From Monilinia fructicola (lineage: Eukaryota; Ascomycota; Leotiomycetes; Helotiales; Sclerotiniaceae), in contig VICG01000003.1 in assembly GCA_008692225.1 (NCBI GenBank), positions 140,001 to 204,000 of the forward strand: a stretch of 64,000 nt of DNA, read 5' to 3'. Shown here in pieces: positions 48,601 through 60,622 of this stretch. Position numbers and translations under genes: made by a program. Each line of letters opens with the position of its first letter. Positions within the stretch are counted from its first letter, which is position 1. A model generated the notes under the pieces. That model saw only the letters and a list, made by a program, of their open reading frames with translations. It did not search any database and was not told where the DNA came from.

Positions 48601-49705
48601 TTCAACAATGATATTAATTGAAGAGGATATTTTGTAGCCCTTAGCTTCTAAGCTTAAGGTACCGGATACGAATACCCATAATTGTTGTTACTGGTAGTAT
48701 GGCTCCTTTTAGGCCAATCTCAAAAAGGGTTAATGCTCCCTATAGCGTCTAGCGAATTTCTATTGTATATTGTGACTTTCTATGATATATTATTATTTTT
48801 GAATGTTATAAATTATATATCGCATAATGTATATGATTAGATCGTGAATTAAATTATGTTAAATAAAATAAATTATTATACATCTCTCTAATATTTTATA
48901 TAAACATAATCCCTAATAAATATAAGTTGGAATTATTATTAAGAGTTTAAATACAATTTAGATATTATATAAATGTCTTTATATATATATTATATATTAT
49001 ACATAATATAATATATTGATTATATATTATACATAATATATATATAGTAGTAGTAGTAAATTCTTAATTGATTTAATCTAACTATAGCTAAGCTACGCGA
49101 CTATACGATGTGCCTAATATTATATACCGTATTATATACAGTATAAGGTTGTAAGAGGGAAAATAAAGTATTTATATATATTAAAAAAAGCAAAATAGAA
49201 TTAAGACTAAAACTAAAATAAGAATTATATCATATAATATACAATCTTGTAATACACCAAAGAAAACATCCAACCGATTTGAGATTGGCCTAAAACGCGC
49301 CATATCACTATGGGAACGCTCATGTGGCATTCTGGTCAATGTACGACCAAATTAGTTAGTTCTCTTCAATTTTATGCCCTGCACAACGTGGCCGCATCTA
49401 AAGGTCAAACTCCGAACATTAAAGTGATTAATTCCAAAGACTATTGTATATTCTCCGAATACCGTCCAACAAGTCGCGCAAATCATGGATGAATGTGGTA
49501 AGATATGCTTTGTCGTTCAGGCATAACCATGTATCGACGCCCAAAGGTGGGCTAATGCTAGTTTACCGATGACCTATTTCCCCGGAGATTTACCTGATTT
49601 AGTACATCGCGTCCTTTAATTCGAATTCCAATGAATATGTATTTCATGCGACCGACAATATTACTGTCGCTGCATTAAAATGTCATACCGACAAGCTGTG
49701 TGGAA
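48601..49705. repeat. Intergenic with AT-rich island
   Basis: 48780-49250 is almost pure A/T. It includes two copies of TATATATTATACATAATATA about 37 bp apart (48986-49044) and a short TAG trinucleotide run (49045-49057). It resembles the RIP-degraded islands elsewhere in the window. 49310-49700 has ordinary composition and probably holds the regulator promoter. Confidence 0.5.
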
Positions 49706-52077
49706 ATGATATCTACGTCGTCTTCTGTGAACTCGGGTCATTCTGGCTCCAAAACACCTAGGTAAGCAATCTCCAATCCTGGCAGTCGGCCACATTCTCT
49801 GACAACAAAGATCTTTAGTCAAATAGCTTGCTTGACATGCAGGAGCGTGAAGCTAAAGTGCAAAGCTACGGCGCTAGATGAGAAATGTGAGCGATGCAAA
49901 CGAAAGTCACTTGAATGTGTATTCGAGCAGCACCGGAGAGGAAGAAAACCAGGGACAAGGTGCTCACGACATTCCGTCACAACCTGAATGGCACGCTAAT
50001 CTCTCACTAAGAATAAAGCGAAGTATCAAGAGAGACAATGTACAGATTAGAAGTGCGCCCAGTTCTGAGCAAACCAACTTGCTTCCAAACACGATACATG
50101 GAGTGGACCGACCAGTATCTCCAAATGCCCGGCCAAGTGGTCAAGGAGATGCCTCTGCACCAGAAATTGCTCAATCATGGGGGAACGAAGGGCTACAACA
50201 AGTCGGGATATTAAGTAGAGAAGCTCAGTTTTGGAAAATTCTCCCTGGAAAATATCCTCTCTGTACCTGATGTCCTGAAAGCTCGCCCTGCACCTACTAA
50301 ATTGCCAATACATGGTGCAGATAACTTTAATGACCCGATCACATGTAATATGCTCAGCTTTCCTGTTGCATTGGGGTTGTTTGATAGGTAAATGTCCATA
50401 TGCTTTAAAATCCTCTGATGGAAGCAAAATTGCATGATATTTGGGTCATATCTGACAGAAGATAGCTTCATGCGGTGTTTAAATCCATACATCTGTCAAT
50501 TAGATCCTCGACTTCATACTTTTGACTATGTTCGCCATCGTTCATCATTTCTTCTAACGGCAATACTTTCGGCATCGTCTAAAGCTTTCCATCCTGCACT
50601 TCATCCCACACTAAGGTCTCATACGGAGAATTTACTTGGAAAGGTATTTACGCAAGGAACCAAATCAACTGAGACTGTGCAAGCAATCCTCATCTTCACT
50701 TACTGGAAAGAGCCAGCTGAGATACGTACTTGGTTACTCGTTGGTTATGCTATCCGTATGTGTATTGAGCTTGGGTGGCATGAGTTGGAGCCAGTATCAC
50801 AAAAGCCTCGGATTTCAGGGGATGAAATGAGTATTAGAGAAGCTAGGAACATCGAGCGGACATGGTTAGTCTTGTTTGTGTATGATAGAAGGTAAGTCCT
50901 CTCACTGAAAGCATAATGATGCGCTCTGATACTTGGCAGCCTGAGCTTACAGCTCGATAAACCATGGATGATTGATCAGAACAATCTGATCTCCAAAGCG
51001 AGCGAATGGTATCAAGAGAAGTACGCTGTTCATGGCGGCGATATGGTTCTCTCAGCATTCGTCTGTCTGCGACTGATAAGTGCTGAGATGCTTGAACTTG
51101 CATCATCCATGAAGTTAGAAGCTCAAAAATCTCGGACAGAAATTTTGTCCAAATTTCTGAATACTGAAATTAGTACATGGGAAAAGAATTGGTTATCCAA
51201 GTTTGAAGATGGTTAGCACAATTCTAATGCCCAATGTAACTATCATTCATCACTAATTCCTGACAGAAACTATTGTCGCTCCCCAGCGATTCCTTGTCAA
51301 CTTTTATGGTTCGCACCTTCGTCTCCTACTCAACTCGTATAGTTTACAACACTCCCTCAAATCTGCAAAGAAAGGCAGTGAAATATCTAAATCCGCATTG
51401 TGGCAATGTTCAACAAGCGCAATCGGCATGCTAGATAATATATCTAAAGTTATTGGGCCTCTGAAACAGCTTTACTTTGTTCAAGACTCGGTTCATGTTA
51501 TGACTGCTTACGCTGCTATCTTCCTCATCAAAGTATCTATACCAAATCCCCCCAAACTCCATTTCATTTAGCGCATTATCCTAATCTTCAACAACTATAG
51601 TTACTCGTGGCTCTCCCAAAGAACTTACGCTCGGATCTTGAGACACAGTCCCTGCAAGCAATCCTCCTCTCGTCCGAAACCTTCTCTCAACAATGCGCTA
51701 CGCAAATGACTGGTTGTGCCATGCAAGCACGATTTCTCAAGAACCTCGTCGAAAAGTACCAGAATCTAAAATCCCAGGCTAGCAATAGAAACCGAGATCG
51801 CGGGATCCATACATATCAGTCTAATATACCCATATCGCGAGACGGGCTTCAAAACCGAATGAACACCGATATCGATAACAACCACCAGCTTCCCGAGCCT
51901 ATTCAAAGTTATCAGGATGCCGGCGACTTTACAGACACCAATTCGATTAGCGGAAGCATGACAGATTTGAGCACAGATTTCATGAACGATAAGGATATCT
52001 GGGAAGGTCTGTTGACCGATGCTGGATTTTGGATGAGCGAAGGGAAGTTCCTGTCGGATAACACTTTTCTTTATTGA
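49706..52077 (+). CDS. Zn2Cys6 transcription factor with fungal-specific MHR domain
   Basis: Nuclear regulator of about 670 residues. Exons: 49706-49761, 49819-49959, 50012-50387, 50466-50891, 50940-51211, 51267-51532 and 51601-52077. The DNA-binding cluster is complete only if exon 2 starts at 49819: ACLTCRSVKLKC then KATALDEKCERCKRKSLEC, that is C-x2-C-x6-C-x8-C-x2-C-x6-C, followed by a basic HRRGRKPGTR linker. The middle-homology region shows RTWLLVGYAIRMCIELGWHE and YDRSLSLQLDKPWMI. The tail is acidic (STDFMNDKDIWEGLL), a likely activation region. The intron at 49960 has an unusual GTGCTC donor but a good GCTAAT branch. One extra T in a T4 run (50229-50232) separates ILSREAQ from FGKFSLENILSVP. 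The target pathway is unknown. Confidence 0.83.
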
Positions 52078-52443
52078 ATGACGTAACCTTGCAATACCTT
52101 GGACTGAATCTAGTTATCTAGATTCCATAGGCCATTATCATCATTATCAGGGGTTCAAGGGTGGGGTGATTCACAACGTGGGGAACCTTGCAATTTTAGA
52201 ATGCCGATAAACTTCGGTGTCTTTGAACGGATACTGGGGTACTGAGATCTCGAGTCCTTATATGGTTCAAATCTGCCAATTATAACCAGGATAGGAATAT
52301 TTCAATATATAACTTCGAAGCCATAGCTGGACTGCCAATACTCATCATTCAGCCTTCATTTCCCCCGACAATACATTTACGCGAAAATTCGTTTAGAGCT
52401 CGTCTACCTACCATCATGGGAACCTCATCCACATGTACCGTCG
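52078..52443. other. Intergenic between regulator and TIGR04076-like gene
   Basis: Short promoter-bearing interval. Around 52240-52285 it shares GAGATCTCGAGT and a following TTCAAA-type B-box-like string with 61185-61225. No gene is supported. Confidence 0.35.
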
Positions 52444-52843
52444 ATGACTCCTTCCAGCTCTACGATCATCCGTGTCGAAGTTGTTTGTCCACCTTCCGCC
52501 AAAATCCTCTGTGGCGCAAAGGAGGGCGATCACTTTACTCTTGAAGGCGAGATGTTATATCTGCCCCCTGGCCAGGGAATTAGTATATATAGCTTATGTA
52601 CGTTCTTTCCTACTTCCCCAAGTATGAGTAATATTAATATCCGTTGGACAAAGCTTCCGTTCTCCCCCTCTTGCAGCTAAACAGCGCTGCACTCAGGCAA
52701 ACGATTGGATGACTACAGATGGACTAATTGCTTGTCCGGATCCAAACTGTGGTAGTCAATTAAAGATCACGAGGACGGGGTTGAGGACTTTTCGGCATGC
52801 AGAGACTACCGTCGTTGGGTTGGAGGAAACATTTGAATGCTAG
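52444..52843 (+). CDS. TIGR04076-like small protein
   Basis: The family is defined by sequence only, with no known reaction. Two exons, 52444-52621 and 52677-52843, encode 114 residues (55-nt intron, GTATGA donor, TTGCAG acceptor). Typical pieces are RVEVVCPPSAKILCGAKEGD, FTLEGEMLYLPPGQG, KQRCTQANDWMTTDG, then CPDPNCGSQLKI with the conserved CPDP. An ATG at 52416 reads MGTSSTCTVDDSFQLYD in another frame, which looks like the family's usual N terminus. A one-base shift near 52466 may therefore have occurred, and the true protein could be about 123 residues. It lies just downstream of the Zn2Cys6 gene on the same strand. Confidence 0.65.
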
Positions 52844-53394
52844 GGATGGTTGGGGAGTTGATAAGGGTTCAGTGTGCTTACGGTCATGAGTAATCAAACA
52901 AGGGCATGGGATGTTGATATATATTGGGATTCTCTCATGGTAATGGATGGCTTGGTATTTGTGGTAATGGGAAACTAGGGCGTTCTTCTAACCATGTATG
53001 TCGCGATTAACAAATAACCTGAACTGAAATATAATGTACATATCTAAACTAGACGAATTAGAATCACCAGTTGATACAATTTCCGGCGTTACAGTCAAGG
53101 CTGTGCAATAGTGCCCTTCCCCTCCCTTTGCTCAACAAACGTTAAACTCTGGGTCATGCTATGTAGATCAAACCATTAGGACTTATCGTTGAATTCAACT
53201 ATTGGAAAAGATCGGACCCTGGCCTATGCATTTGGCTATATACAGTTGAGGAGTAAAAGAAATCCTCCTAATCCCTTGCTCCCGGAGCTCATCCAAAATA
53301 CCCGCTCGCTCTATCCTCCCTACCCTGAACATATCGCACAATCATCGGGTAAACTACCACCATATAATCTAGAGAGTCTACAAGTCGAGTCGAC
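52844..53394. other. Intergenic
   Basis: No supported gene. The frame at 53189-53494 lacks an ATG start and runs into the repeat element that follows. Confidence 0.4.
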
Positions 53395-54447
53395 AGGTCG
53401 GATAGATGTCCATCTGAACTCATATAGATTCGGGAAAACGTCGGGTGGATATTGCATAAGATTTATACAAATTATACAAATGAATAAATATTAATAAACT
53501 GTGAAAATTACACTATGTATCAAACTTATAATGAATTATCAAAATTTTATTATTAGTAAATCATTAATTCTTGAAATTAGATACTAAACGTTCTATAAAT
53601 ATATCGTAATGGCTAAAACATACAACGTAGTAAAGCTAATCTTTATTAAAGCTATCTAATTTATCTACTTATAATCTATACTACTATATTTCATCCCTTT
53701 CGTAACGACCGTCATAGTAAACATTTAGAAAATATTTTGGAAACATTTAAAAAACATTTAAAATTGAATTTCAAAAATTAATATTTTGTCTAAAAGTAAT
53801 AGGTTGATAAAAACCAAGTGAACCAATATTATTTTTATATAAATCTTTTTTATATATAGGTTAAATAGACGTCTATATATGCTTATATGAATTTGTTAAG
53901 GCATTTTCCTAATAACCTAAAATTTATATAAAATTAATATAGATATATTTAATCTTTTATTAAACCTATTATCTATATAAAATATTAACTTTTAAATTAG
54001 ATTCTAAATGTTTATAAAACGTTTAGGATCTCATTAAAATATTTATTAAATAACTAATAATTAAAAACAATGAAAGTTAAAATATTTAATTTAGAAATAA
54101 ATCAGATATTAATATTTATATAATTATAAAAGTATTTCAACAACGTTGTAAGAATAATTTATATAAAGAATTATATAATTATTTTTTATAATATTTTTAA
54201 GATCTTACATTAGATTTTAACCTTTCTAGACGCTTTGAAAACATTTCGAAAACGTTTAGAATCCAACTCTAAAAATTTATAATTTATTAATCAATTTTTG
54301 TATAATTTTCATAAATTTTATGCAAGGTCCATCTGACGTTTTTTCAAGTCCACATGAGCTGAGATGGACGACCTGTAGACTCAATTTTTTTGGTTAGAAA
54401 CATGCCCCACAGGTCCATATTACCTCATATGGACGTCCATCTGACCT
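53395..54447. mobile_element. RIP-degraded inverted-repeat element
   Basis: The left end (AGGTCGGATAGATGTCCATC from 53395) and the right end read on the minus strand (AGGTCAGATGGACGTCCATA from 54447) align over about 32 bp. Mismatches are mostly transitions. A second, nested inverted pair with GGTCCATCTGAC and GAGATGGACGACCTG lies at 54328-54377. The interior is strongly AT-rich without readable protein. I interpret it as one or two nested DNA-transposon relics; target duplications could not be identified. Confidence 0.5.
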
Positions 54448-54743
54448 ACATACCTACCGGATCGGAGTATATACTATCAGAAAAGCTAGGGTTGGGGAGC
54501 CCTTACTAACTAAAAAAGCCTGATTAGACGAATTATCTCGGTCGTTACTGCTACATCATGATCGCAATGATTGAACACCGACGTTTCCATTGTTCACATG
54601 TGACATTGAGATGAGATGGAGGGGTACCTCTACCCAGGAAAGTTTCATGAATGAAAAAAGTAAAATTATGTTGGGTGGTATATAAAGTGTTATATCGCTA
54701 GCTTTCACGTAGAATCCAAACTATGTCCAAATAGATTTCAATC
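54448..54743. other. Upstream region of the GH3 pseudogene
   Basis: It contains a plausible core promoter (GGTATATAAAG near 54677-54687) for the gene that begins at 54744. Nothing else is supported. Confidence 0.4.
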
Positions 54744-57346
54744 ATGGCTCGAGGAACAGTATGGAGGGTTATGACCGCGCTTTCGATTCTAGGATATACT
54801 GCTGCCAAAATATTACACTAACAGATTGGCCTTGGCTCAATGTTACATTGCCGGCTGAGCAAAGATTGGAGCTACTCTTTGATCAATTGAATACCTCGCA
54901 AATATACGCCTTCGTTCAGGGCGACACAGTGGTAAGGTCTTGCTCTCCTTGTCGTAGATTCCAGAACTACTCACATGGCCTAGCTAGAAGAGAAGGCACC
55001 GTATCCGCCTGGCGTTGGCCACATCTCCGGTTCTCCTACCCTCGGTCTCCCCTCAATTTGCCTGGGCGACGGAGCTGCCGGAGTTGGTAACTCGCTAAAT
55101 AACGTAACGACATTCCCAGTGCCGGTCTCTCTGCTTCGACATGGAATACATCGCTCATGTATCAATGCGGACGGGCATTGGCAGCTGAACAAAAAGCCAA
55201 GGCGCGGAATGTTGTGTTATCGCCAACGATTAATATTTTGAGAAGTCCGTTGTGGCACGCGCTGGAGAGACATTCTCCGAGGACCCCCATTGACTGCGAA
55301 GCTGGCAGTAGCTCAAATCTTGGGTATACAGAGTCAGAAGATGTTGGCGTGCCAAAACATCTGCGGCGTATAATCAGACACTAATCGCTTGGGTTGGATC
55401 CGGAATGGGTTGCTTATGATTCTGTGGTCGATAAGAGGGTTATGCATGAGCTCTATCTTCCAGCTTTTAAGGCTGCGGTTATAGAAGGAAATGCTGCTTC
55501 AATCATGTGCTCTTATAATCGCCTAAATGGACATTATACATGCGAGAATGAATGGTTGCTACGTATCTTGAAGGATGATTGGGGCTTCGACGGATTTGTG
55601 GTGGCGGACTGGTATTTTTCTGTTCGAAGTACGGTTGCTTCTGCGATGGCCGGTCTCGATATAAGTATGCCGGGAGGGACATTTATACAATCTTTCGGAC
55701 TTCCTGATTACTATGGCGATCTACTAGTTGAGGCCGTGAAATAACGGATCTGTGCCATTTTCACGCGTTGAGGATATGGCTAAGAGATTATGGCGTCCAA
55801 TGTTTGAATTTGGGGTTGTTGATGAACCGGTGACCGGAAGTGAAAAAGGGGTGGCGAGAACGCAAGACCATCTGGATCTTACCCAGACATTAGCCGAAGA
55901 GGGAATTGTTTTGCTTAAAAATACGAATGCAACACTCCCCATTGACGTTTTGAAGTACAAAACTATTGGAGTGTTCGGTATCGATGGTACAAATGCATCG
56001 CAAGTATCTGAGAACCACGGTGGCTTCGTCATTGACAAGACTCTGGTGACTTCATCCCCGTTAGAGGAAATCATTAAACACGGAAAAGAACAAAATATAA
56101 GTGTATCCTATAGTGAAGCTTACCCAGGCACCGGAACCTTTCCCCAAGTACAATCAAACATGTTTCTCGATGGCCTCAACGTTACCTATTGGACTACAGC
56201 GAATTGGACTGGCCCAGTAAAACCAAACAGTCAAAGTCGAGAACATTACTTTCTGGTACATATCCGACGCAACTGTGGCAGCATGGCCTCAAGTTTTTTC
56301 TTCCGAGTATAACGGAACCTTCATGCCAAACACTTCTGGCATCTACCACTTTTCTTTAAACAGGACAAGGGGATGGTCTTCTATATGTCGAGGAAAAGTT
56401 GATTGCCAATATGTCCCGGGCTAATTTCGGGAACACGGTGCAAGGAATTGCCAATTTGACCGCTGGAAATCCTGTCCTCCCTTTCACTAAAGTATTCGAT
56501 GGGTTATTCAATTTCCTATGCGCTTATGGAATTACTCTTGGGGTCAGTGTAGGGAATATAACACGATATGTTGATGCGGATACTTTGGCCGCCAGCGTTG
56601 ATTTGAGCATTATCTTTGTATCAGATAGGTTCTCCGAGGGTACGGACAATGGGCTGGGATTATCTCTGCGGGAGATCAAGATGCAATCATTCAAAGACTG
56701 GCAAGATTATCCAAGAAAAGCTTGGTTTTTTGAACACTAATTCCGCGATCTTAATGCCATGGCTTGAAGATGTTGATGCAGTGATGGAGGCTTGGTATAG
56801 TGGCCAACAGGTCGGTCTCGCCATCGGAACTTATTATTTGGCGAAGTCAACCCAAGCGGGAAATTACAATAACTTTCCCTAGAAGTCTCAATGACACAGT
56901 TCAGATTAGGCAGAGTGTTGAGACAGAATTTGTAGAAGCTTGTATGTTGATATAAGTGGTATGACGACACGAGGTCAAGCCACTATTCCCATTCGGTCAT
57001 GGCCTGAGCTACACTACCTTCAATCTATCGTCTCTCCGATTGGATATCTCCAATTCAACTTCATACAGCAATGCAAACTTCATCTATTATAGTTTCTACG
57101 ATCCTAACCAACACTGTGCATTGCCAGGAAAACAGTCTTCAACCTATGTTTCACATCCTACCTCCGCAAACGACCCCCAAAGCTTCGAAAGGTTCGAGAA
57201 GGTTCACTTGAGGTGAATCAACCAAACGAGGTTTCATTTGTAGTTGAGAAGGAAGATTTGAATATTGGGATGAGACAATAGAAGATTGGGCGTTTGTTCA
57301 TGGTGATATATATTTAAGTTGGGTTTCGCTGAAGACATTCTTTTGA
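54744..57346 (+). pseudogene. GH3 beta-glucosidase with PA14-like insert, heavily frameshifted
   Basis: Pieces of one GH3 gene occur in order but in all three frames. They are PWLNVTLPAEQRLELLFDQL; PYPPGVGHISG and ICLGDGAAGV; MYQCGRALAAEQKAKARNVV; RAGETFSEDP in another frame; SIMCSYNRLNGHYTCENEWL; then FVVADW with the nucleophile Asp and GLDISMPGG. After these come LAEEGIVLLKN, a PA14-like stretch (FSLTGQGDGLLYVEEKLIAN), VFLNTNSAILMPWLEDVDAV, FPFGHGLSYTTFNLSSLRLD and the fibronectin-like end with YWDETIEDWAFVHG. I count roughly ten frame changes and several stops, too many for introns. The ATG at 54744 opens a signal-like helix. It most likely no longer makes an active beta-glucosidase, although poor sequence quality could exaggerate the decay. 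Confidence 0.8.
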
Positions 57347-58071
57347 TGAGATGATCTACTTGTAGTGGGAGAGGTGTGTGGATGGAAGCATAAGCGTGAA
57401 ATCGTATTCAGTAAAGATATCTATCATGGTTATAGCAATGTCCATAATGAATGGCATTGCTCATCTTAGGATGGATGATGGTGTAATGCTATACCATTCC
57501 AATCACTCGCAACTTTTCGGTTCTTGGATTAATCGTTATAAAACACTCATTGTCATACCTTGTGAACTACAATGCAACGAAGTTCATTAAAACACCGTAC
57601 AAGATTAGCAAATGAAAGTCATTGTCTATTAAGCGGCTCATGGTCAGCACTCGAATCTAGTTATATTCAGTACAAAGCAAGGAGAAATCAAGTTAAGTTA
57701 CCAAGGCCATGCGAAAATGAAATGTATAGTCGAAACCTTGAAAGGCACATTTAATTCACTGAACCTTGTTGCCTTGTTCTGCTCTACGAATTCAAACTTC
57801 TTATGGATCAGTACTTCCGAGAAGTGAAATATCTGTCAGTTCTATACATTCATGATAGTTGTAATATCACATGTATTCAATACCATTCATGTATGCTATG
57901 AATATGAACCATTGGTATGGGCTTGAAACCTTATTGCGGAACCCTCACTTATTGATGCCTGACTTTCGCAAAAAATGACCATGCATATCAAAGAAATATC
58001 CTAGCCCTCTCCAATGTCACTATTTGACTCATACTTTCGTCCCAAAACAAAACACAGTAAGGACTCGTCAC
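57347..58071. other. Convergent intergenic gap
   Basis: 3' space between two pseudogenes transcribed toward each other. Frames at 57378 and 57572 are short and motif-free. Confidence 0.4.
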
Positions 58072-58720
58072 CTATCCAGTAGCGCAAGCTGTTGGAGGAC
58101 AATATCCATGATTGCAAGCAAAACTACAAAGTCAGTAACTATCATCCTCACTGGCAACGGCTTTCCGGGGGGCTATTAGCTGGTGGTGCTGGAATAGGCG
58201 TATTTGCATAGCTGGTACATGTACACGGCCGGTGAACAATAGCTATATTGACAGCAGAAATTGCAGAGGCCTACGTAATTTCCGGGACCAGTGCCGGCAA
58301 CACAAAAAGTTGTTCCGGGTGTGCAGACGAGGTCGTAGATGTTGTGCTAATAGTTGTAGATGTTGACTTGGTTGTACTTGTAGGCACGGTGCCGCGGTTG
58401 AAGAGGCGATAGGCGATCCATCAGAATTGTATGTGCAGGCTGTTGGGGGACAGTACCCATGGTTGCATGTGAAGTTACAGAGGCCGGAGTAGGTTGCTGG
58501 ATCTTCGCCTGTTAGAGGATAACCGGGTGTATTGGTTACAGGAGGAGCGGCGTTTCCATTTGCTGCATAGCTTGAGCATGTGCATGGAGCGGGACAGTAT
58601 TCGAAGTTACAAGAGAATGAACACAGGCCGATGTTAATTTCCAGGTCCAGTTCCTGCGACACAGGTACCTGATGGTGCGGCTGATGTTGTGGATGATGTG
58701 CTGTTATCATGTTAGATATT
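58072..58720 (-). repeat. CBM24-like cysteine-rich repeat array
   Basis: Four copies of G-L-C-x-F-x-C-x(2-4)-Y-C-x-P occur on the minus strand near 58600, 58480, 58260 and 58110, separated by Ser/Thr/Pro linkers. Two or more are out of frame with their neighbours. They form the carbohydrate-binding tail of the GH71 pseudogene. Confidence 0.6.
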
Positions 58721-60622
58721 TTGAGTCAAGGGTATTAGAAATGCTTACGTGGTTGTAGTGGGCTTGGTTGTCGATGGTGAACTTGTGACTGGTGGAGTTG
58801 TGGTTGGAAGCTTGGTTGTAGTAGTCGGTGGAACAACAGTTCCTCCTCCAGGTGGAGTTGTTGTTGGCTTAATTGGTGCAGTCGGTAACGACGGAGTTGC
58901 ACTACACGTGCTAATATGAAGTCCTACAGTTAAAGAAGCCATGCCATCATGAAGAAGTGGATCAGGTGGCCCATCTGGAACTGTTCCAACATATGCATTG
59001 AAGTTATAGATACCGCAGATGCACACATCTGTGACATCGTGAAGGCTGACAGCTTCGAGCAATATTTCGGTGCACGTTGAAGGAAGAATTGTTGCTTGCC
59101 GACTTGCATATCGACTTGGTATGATGAAGCTCCGGCTGGGGCATTGAATTGTTGTACGTTATTTCCAGACATGACTGTCACAATTCCTGGAGCTGTAAGC
59201 ATTGCGACAACAAATACAGAGTCCTGCATATCTTCCCATCCATTTGGACGTCCCTCGAAGTAATTTCCACTGCTATTACTTGCAGGTACCATTGTAGTAT
59301 CTGTTGCGTCGCAGTTAAGAGTACGGAGGTTTGGTCTATACCAATATATGAGCTGATCGGAAGTTATGTAACTGTTTGGAGACGAGGCACCGGCATGATA
59401 AGCAGCGATAAATGCTTGGCCATATCTAACCAACCATCGTGAGGCCTTCAAAGGTCAATTTTTAATTCTTTGGAACCTTTGGAAGCACACCTACATGTCA
59501 TTGACCCATTTTGAATTTCCATCATCGAAATGCAAAGAATTCAGAGGGCCAATATAATTGAGACTCTCCATAGTCATTCCAGGTAACAATTTCGAGGTAT
59601 TTTGGGCCGAGAGTCAAGATTTCGTTCCAACATTCGAACCACAAGAGGTCAGATGGAAAGATCCAATTCTTACTATACGGAACTTCCTTTGAGGATGTTA
59701 ACATTTCACTTTGAATTTTCATGATTGGAATAACTTACTGGGCCAAAATGGGTGCTAAACCAAGGAGAAACCGCTATTCATGACATTAGCTGAAATTCTT
59801 CATTCAGACAATTAATACTTACGTGCGATGTATGGCTTTCCAGCTAGTGCTTTAACATATGCGGCATCTCGGCTTCAACAGTAACATTAGCACCTGAGTA
59901 GGCTGCTTTGTTGTTACCATTGTTTGGCCATGCCTAATTAAAGGGTTAGATTTCATTATAGGTGAGAAAGATTGATTGCTTGCCATCCAATTCAAAGCAC
60001 ATCAATCGCACCAAAGTTTGTTCCCATCTCTGGTGAAGTTGGGCGCAAAAAATATCGGGATACCTGCACCAGCTCTTAGAGCAGCAATATCAAGCTGGTC
60101 ACAGCAAATGATGATGCAAACGCTTTACCATCAACAAATAGCTGAGCTGGTAGAGCTGCATACTTTGCAATCATTTGTCCAATCTGCGTTGCTTGACTCG
60201 ATGGTTCCACCAATTGAAGTCAAATGAGATGAACACTTTATTCCATTGTTTGCCGCGGATTGATATGCGAAGCCAAGTTGTGTATCTGTGTATGGATCGA
60301 CTCCAATGTTTAAAGCGAATGCATCAATGCCAAGGGACTTAGCACGCTGCATGTCGGCATCGAAATCTTGAGGACCCACTCGTTCACCTACAATCCCATC
60401 TTAAAATTATTTAGCATGTAAGAATTTCTAGAATATTCCCATAACATAAATCAATTTCAAGCATAATACTAGAATATACTTGCCATGAAATGAAGAAGAC
60501 AAGTCGTCCATTGGATGTCTCTCCTCCAGGACAGCATCATGAGATGTTGGAGCTGCAATGGCAAAGGCTGCGGAGAAAAATCAATAAAATAGCCTTCAGA
60601 AAGGCCCCAGTTGAACCATCAT
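58072..60622 (-). pseudogene. GH71 alpha-1,3-glucanase (mutanase) with CBM24-like repeats, frameshifted
   Basis: Read on the minus strand, the parts of a GH71 enzyme follow in order: a broken signal peptide (AFAIAAPTSHDAVLEER), HFM, ERVGPQDFDADMQRAKSLGI and DAFALNIGVD, VFISFDFNWW, IAKYAALPAQLFVDGKAFAS, IPIFFAPNF, ALNWMAWPNNG, YSKNWIFPSDLLWFECWNEI, YLEIVTWNDYGES, DQLIYWYRPNLRTLNCDATD and VCICGIYNFNAYVG. A Thr/Pro-rich linker leads to Cys-rich repeats of the CBM24 type (GLCSFSCNFEYCPAPC; GLCNFTCNHGYCPPTAC; two more decayed). The pieces switch frame many times, one switch lying in an A3 run. Family members degrade fungal-wall alpha-1,3-glucan. Splice-like GCAAGT and GT sites near 60480 hint at former introns. 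The gene is very likely non-functional. Confidence 0.8.

Noticed and set aside
48986..49057. Short AT-rich repeats as a possible CRISPR-like array
   Set aside because: Only two copies of a low-complexity A/T string and a TAG run; a CRISPR array is not expected in a fungal nuclear genome.
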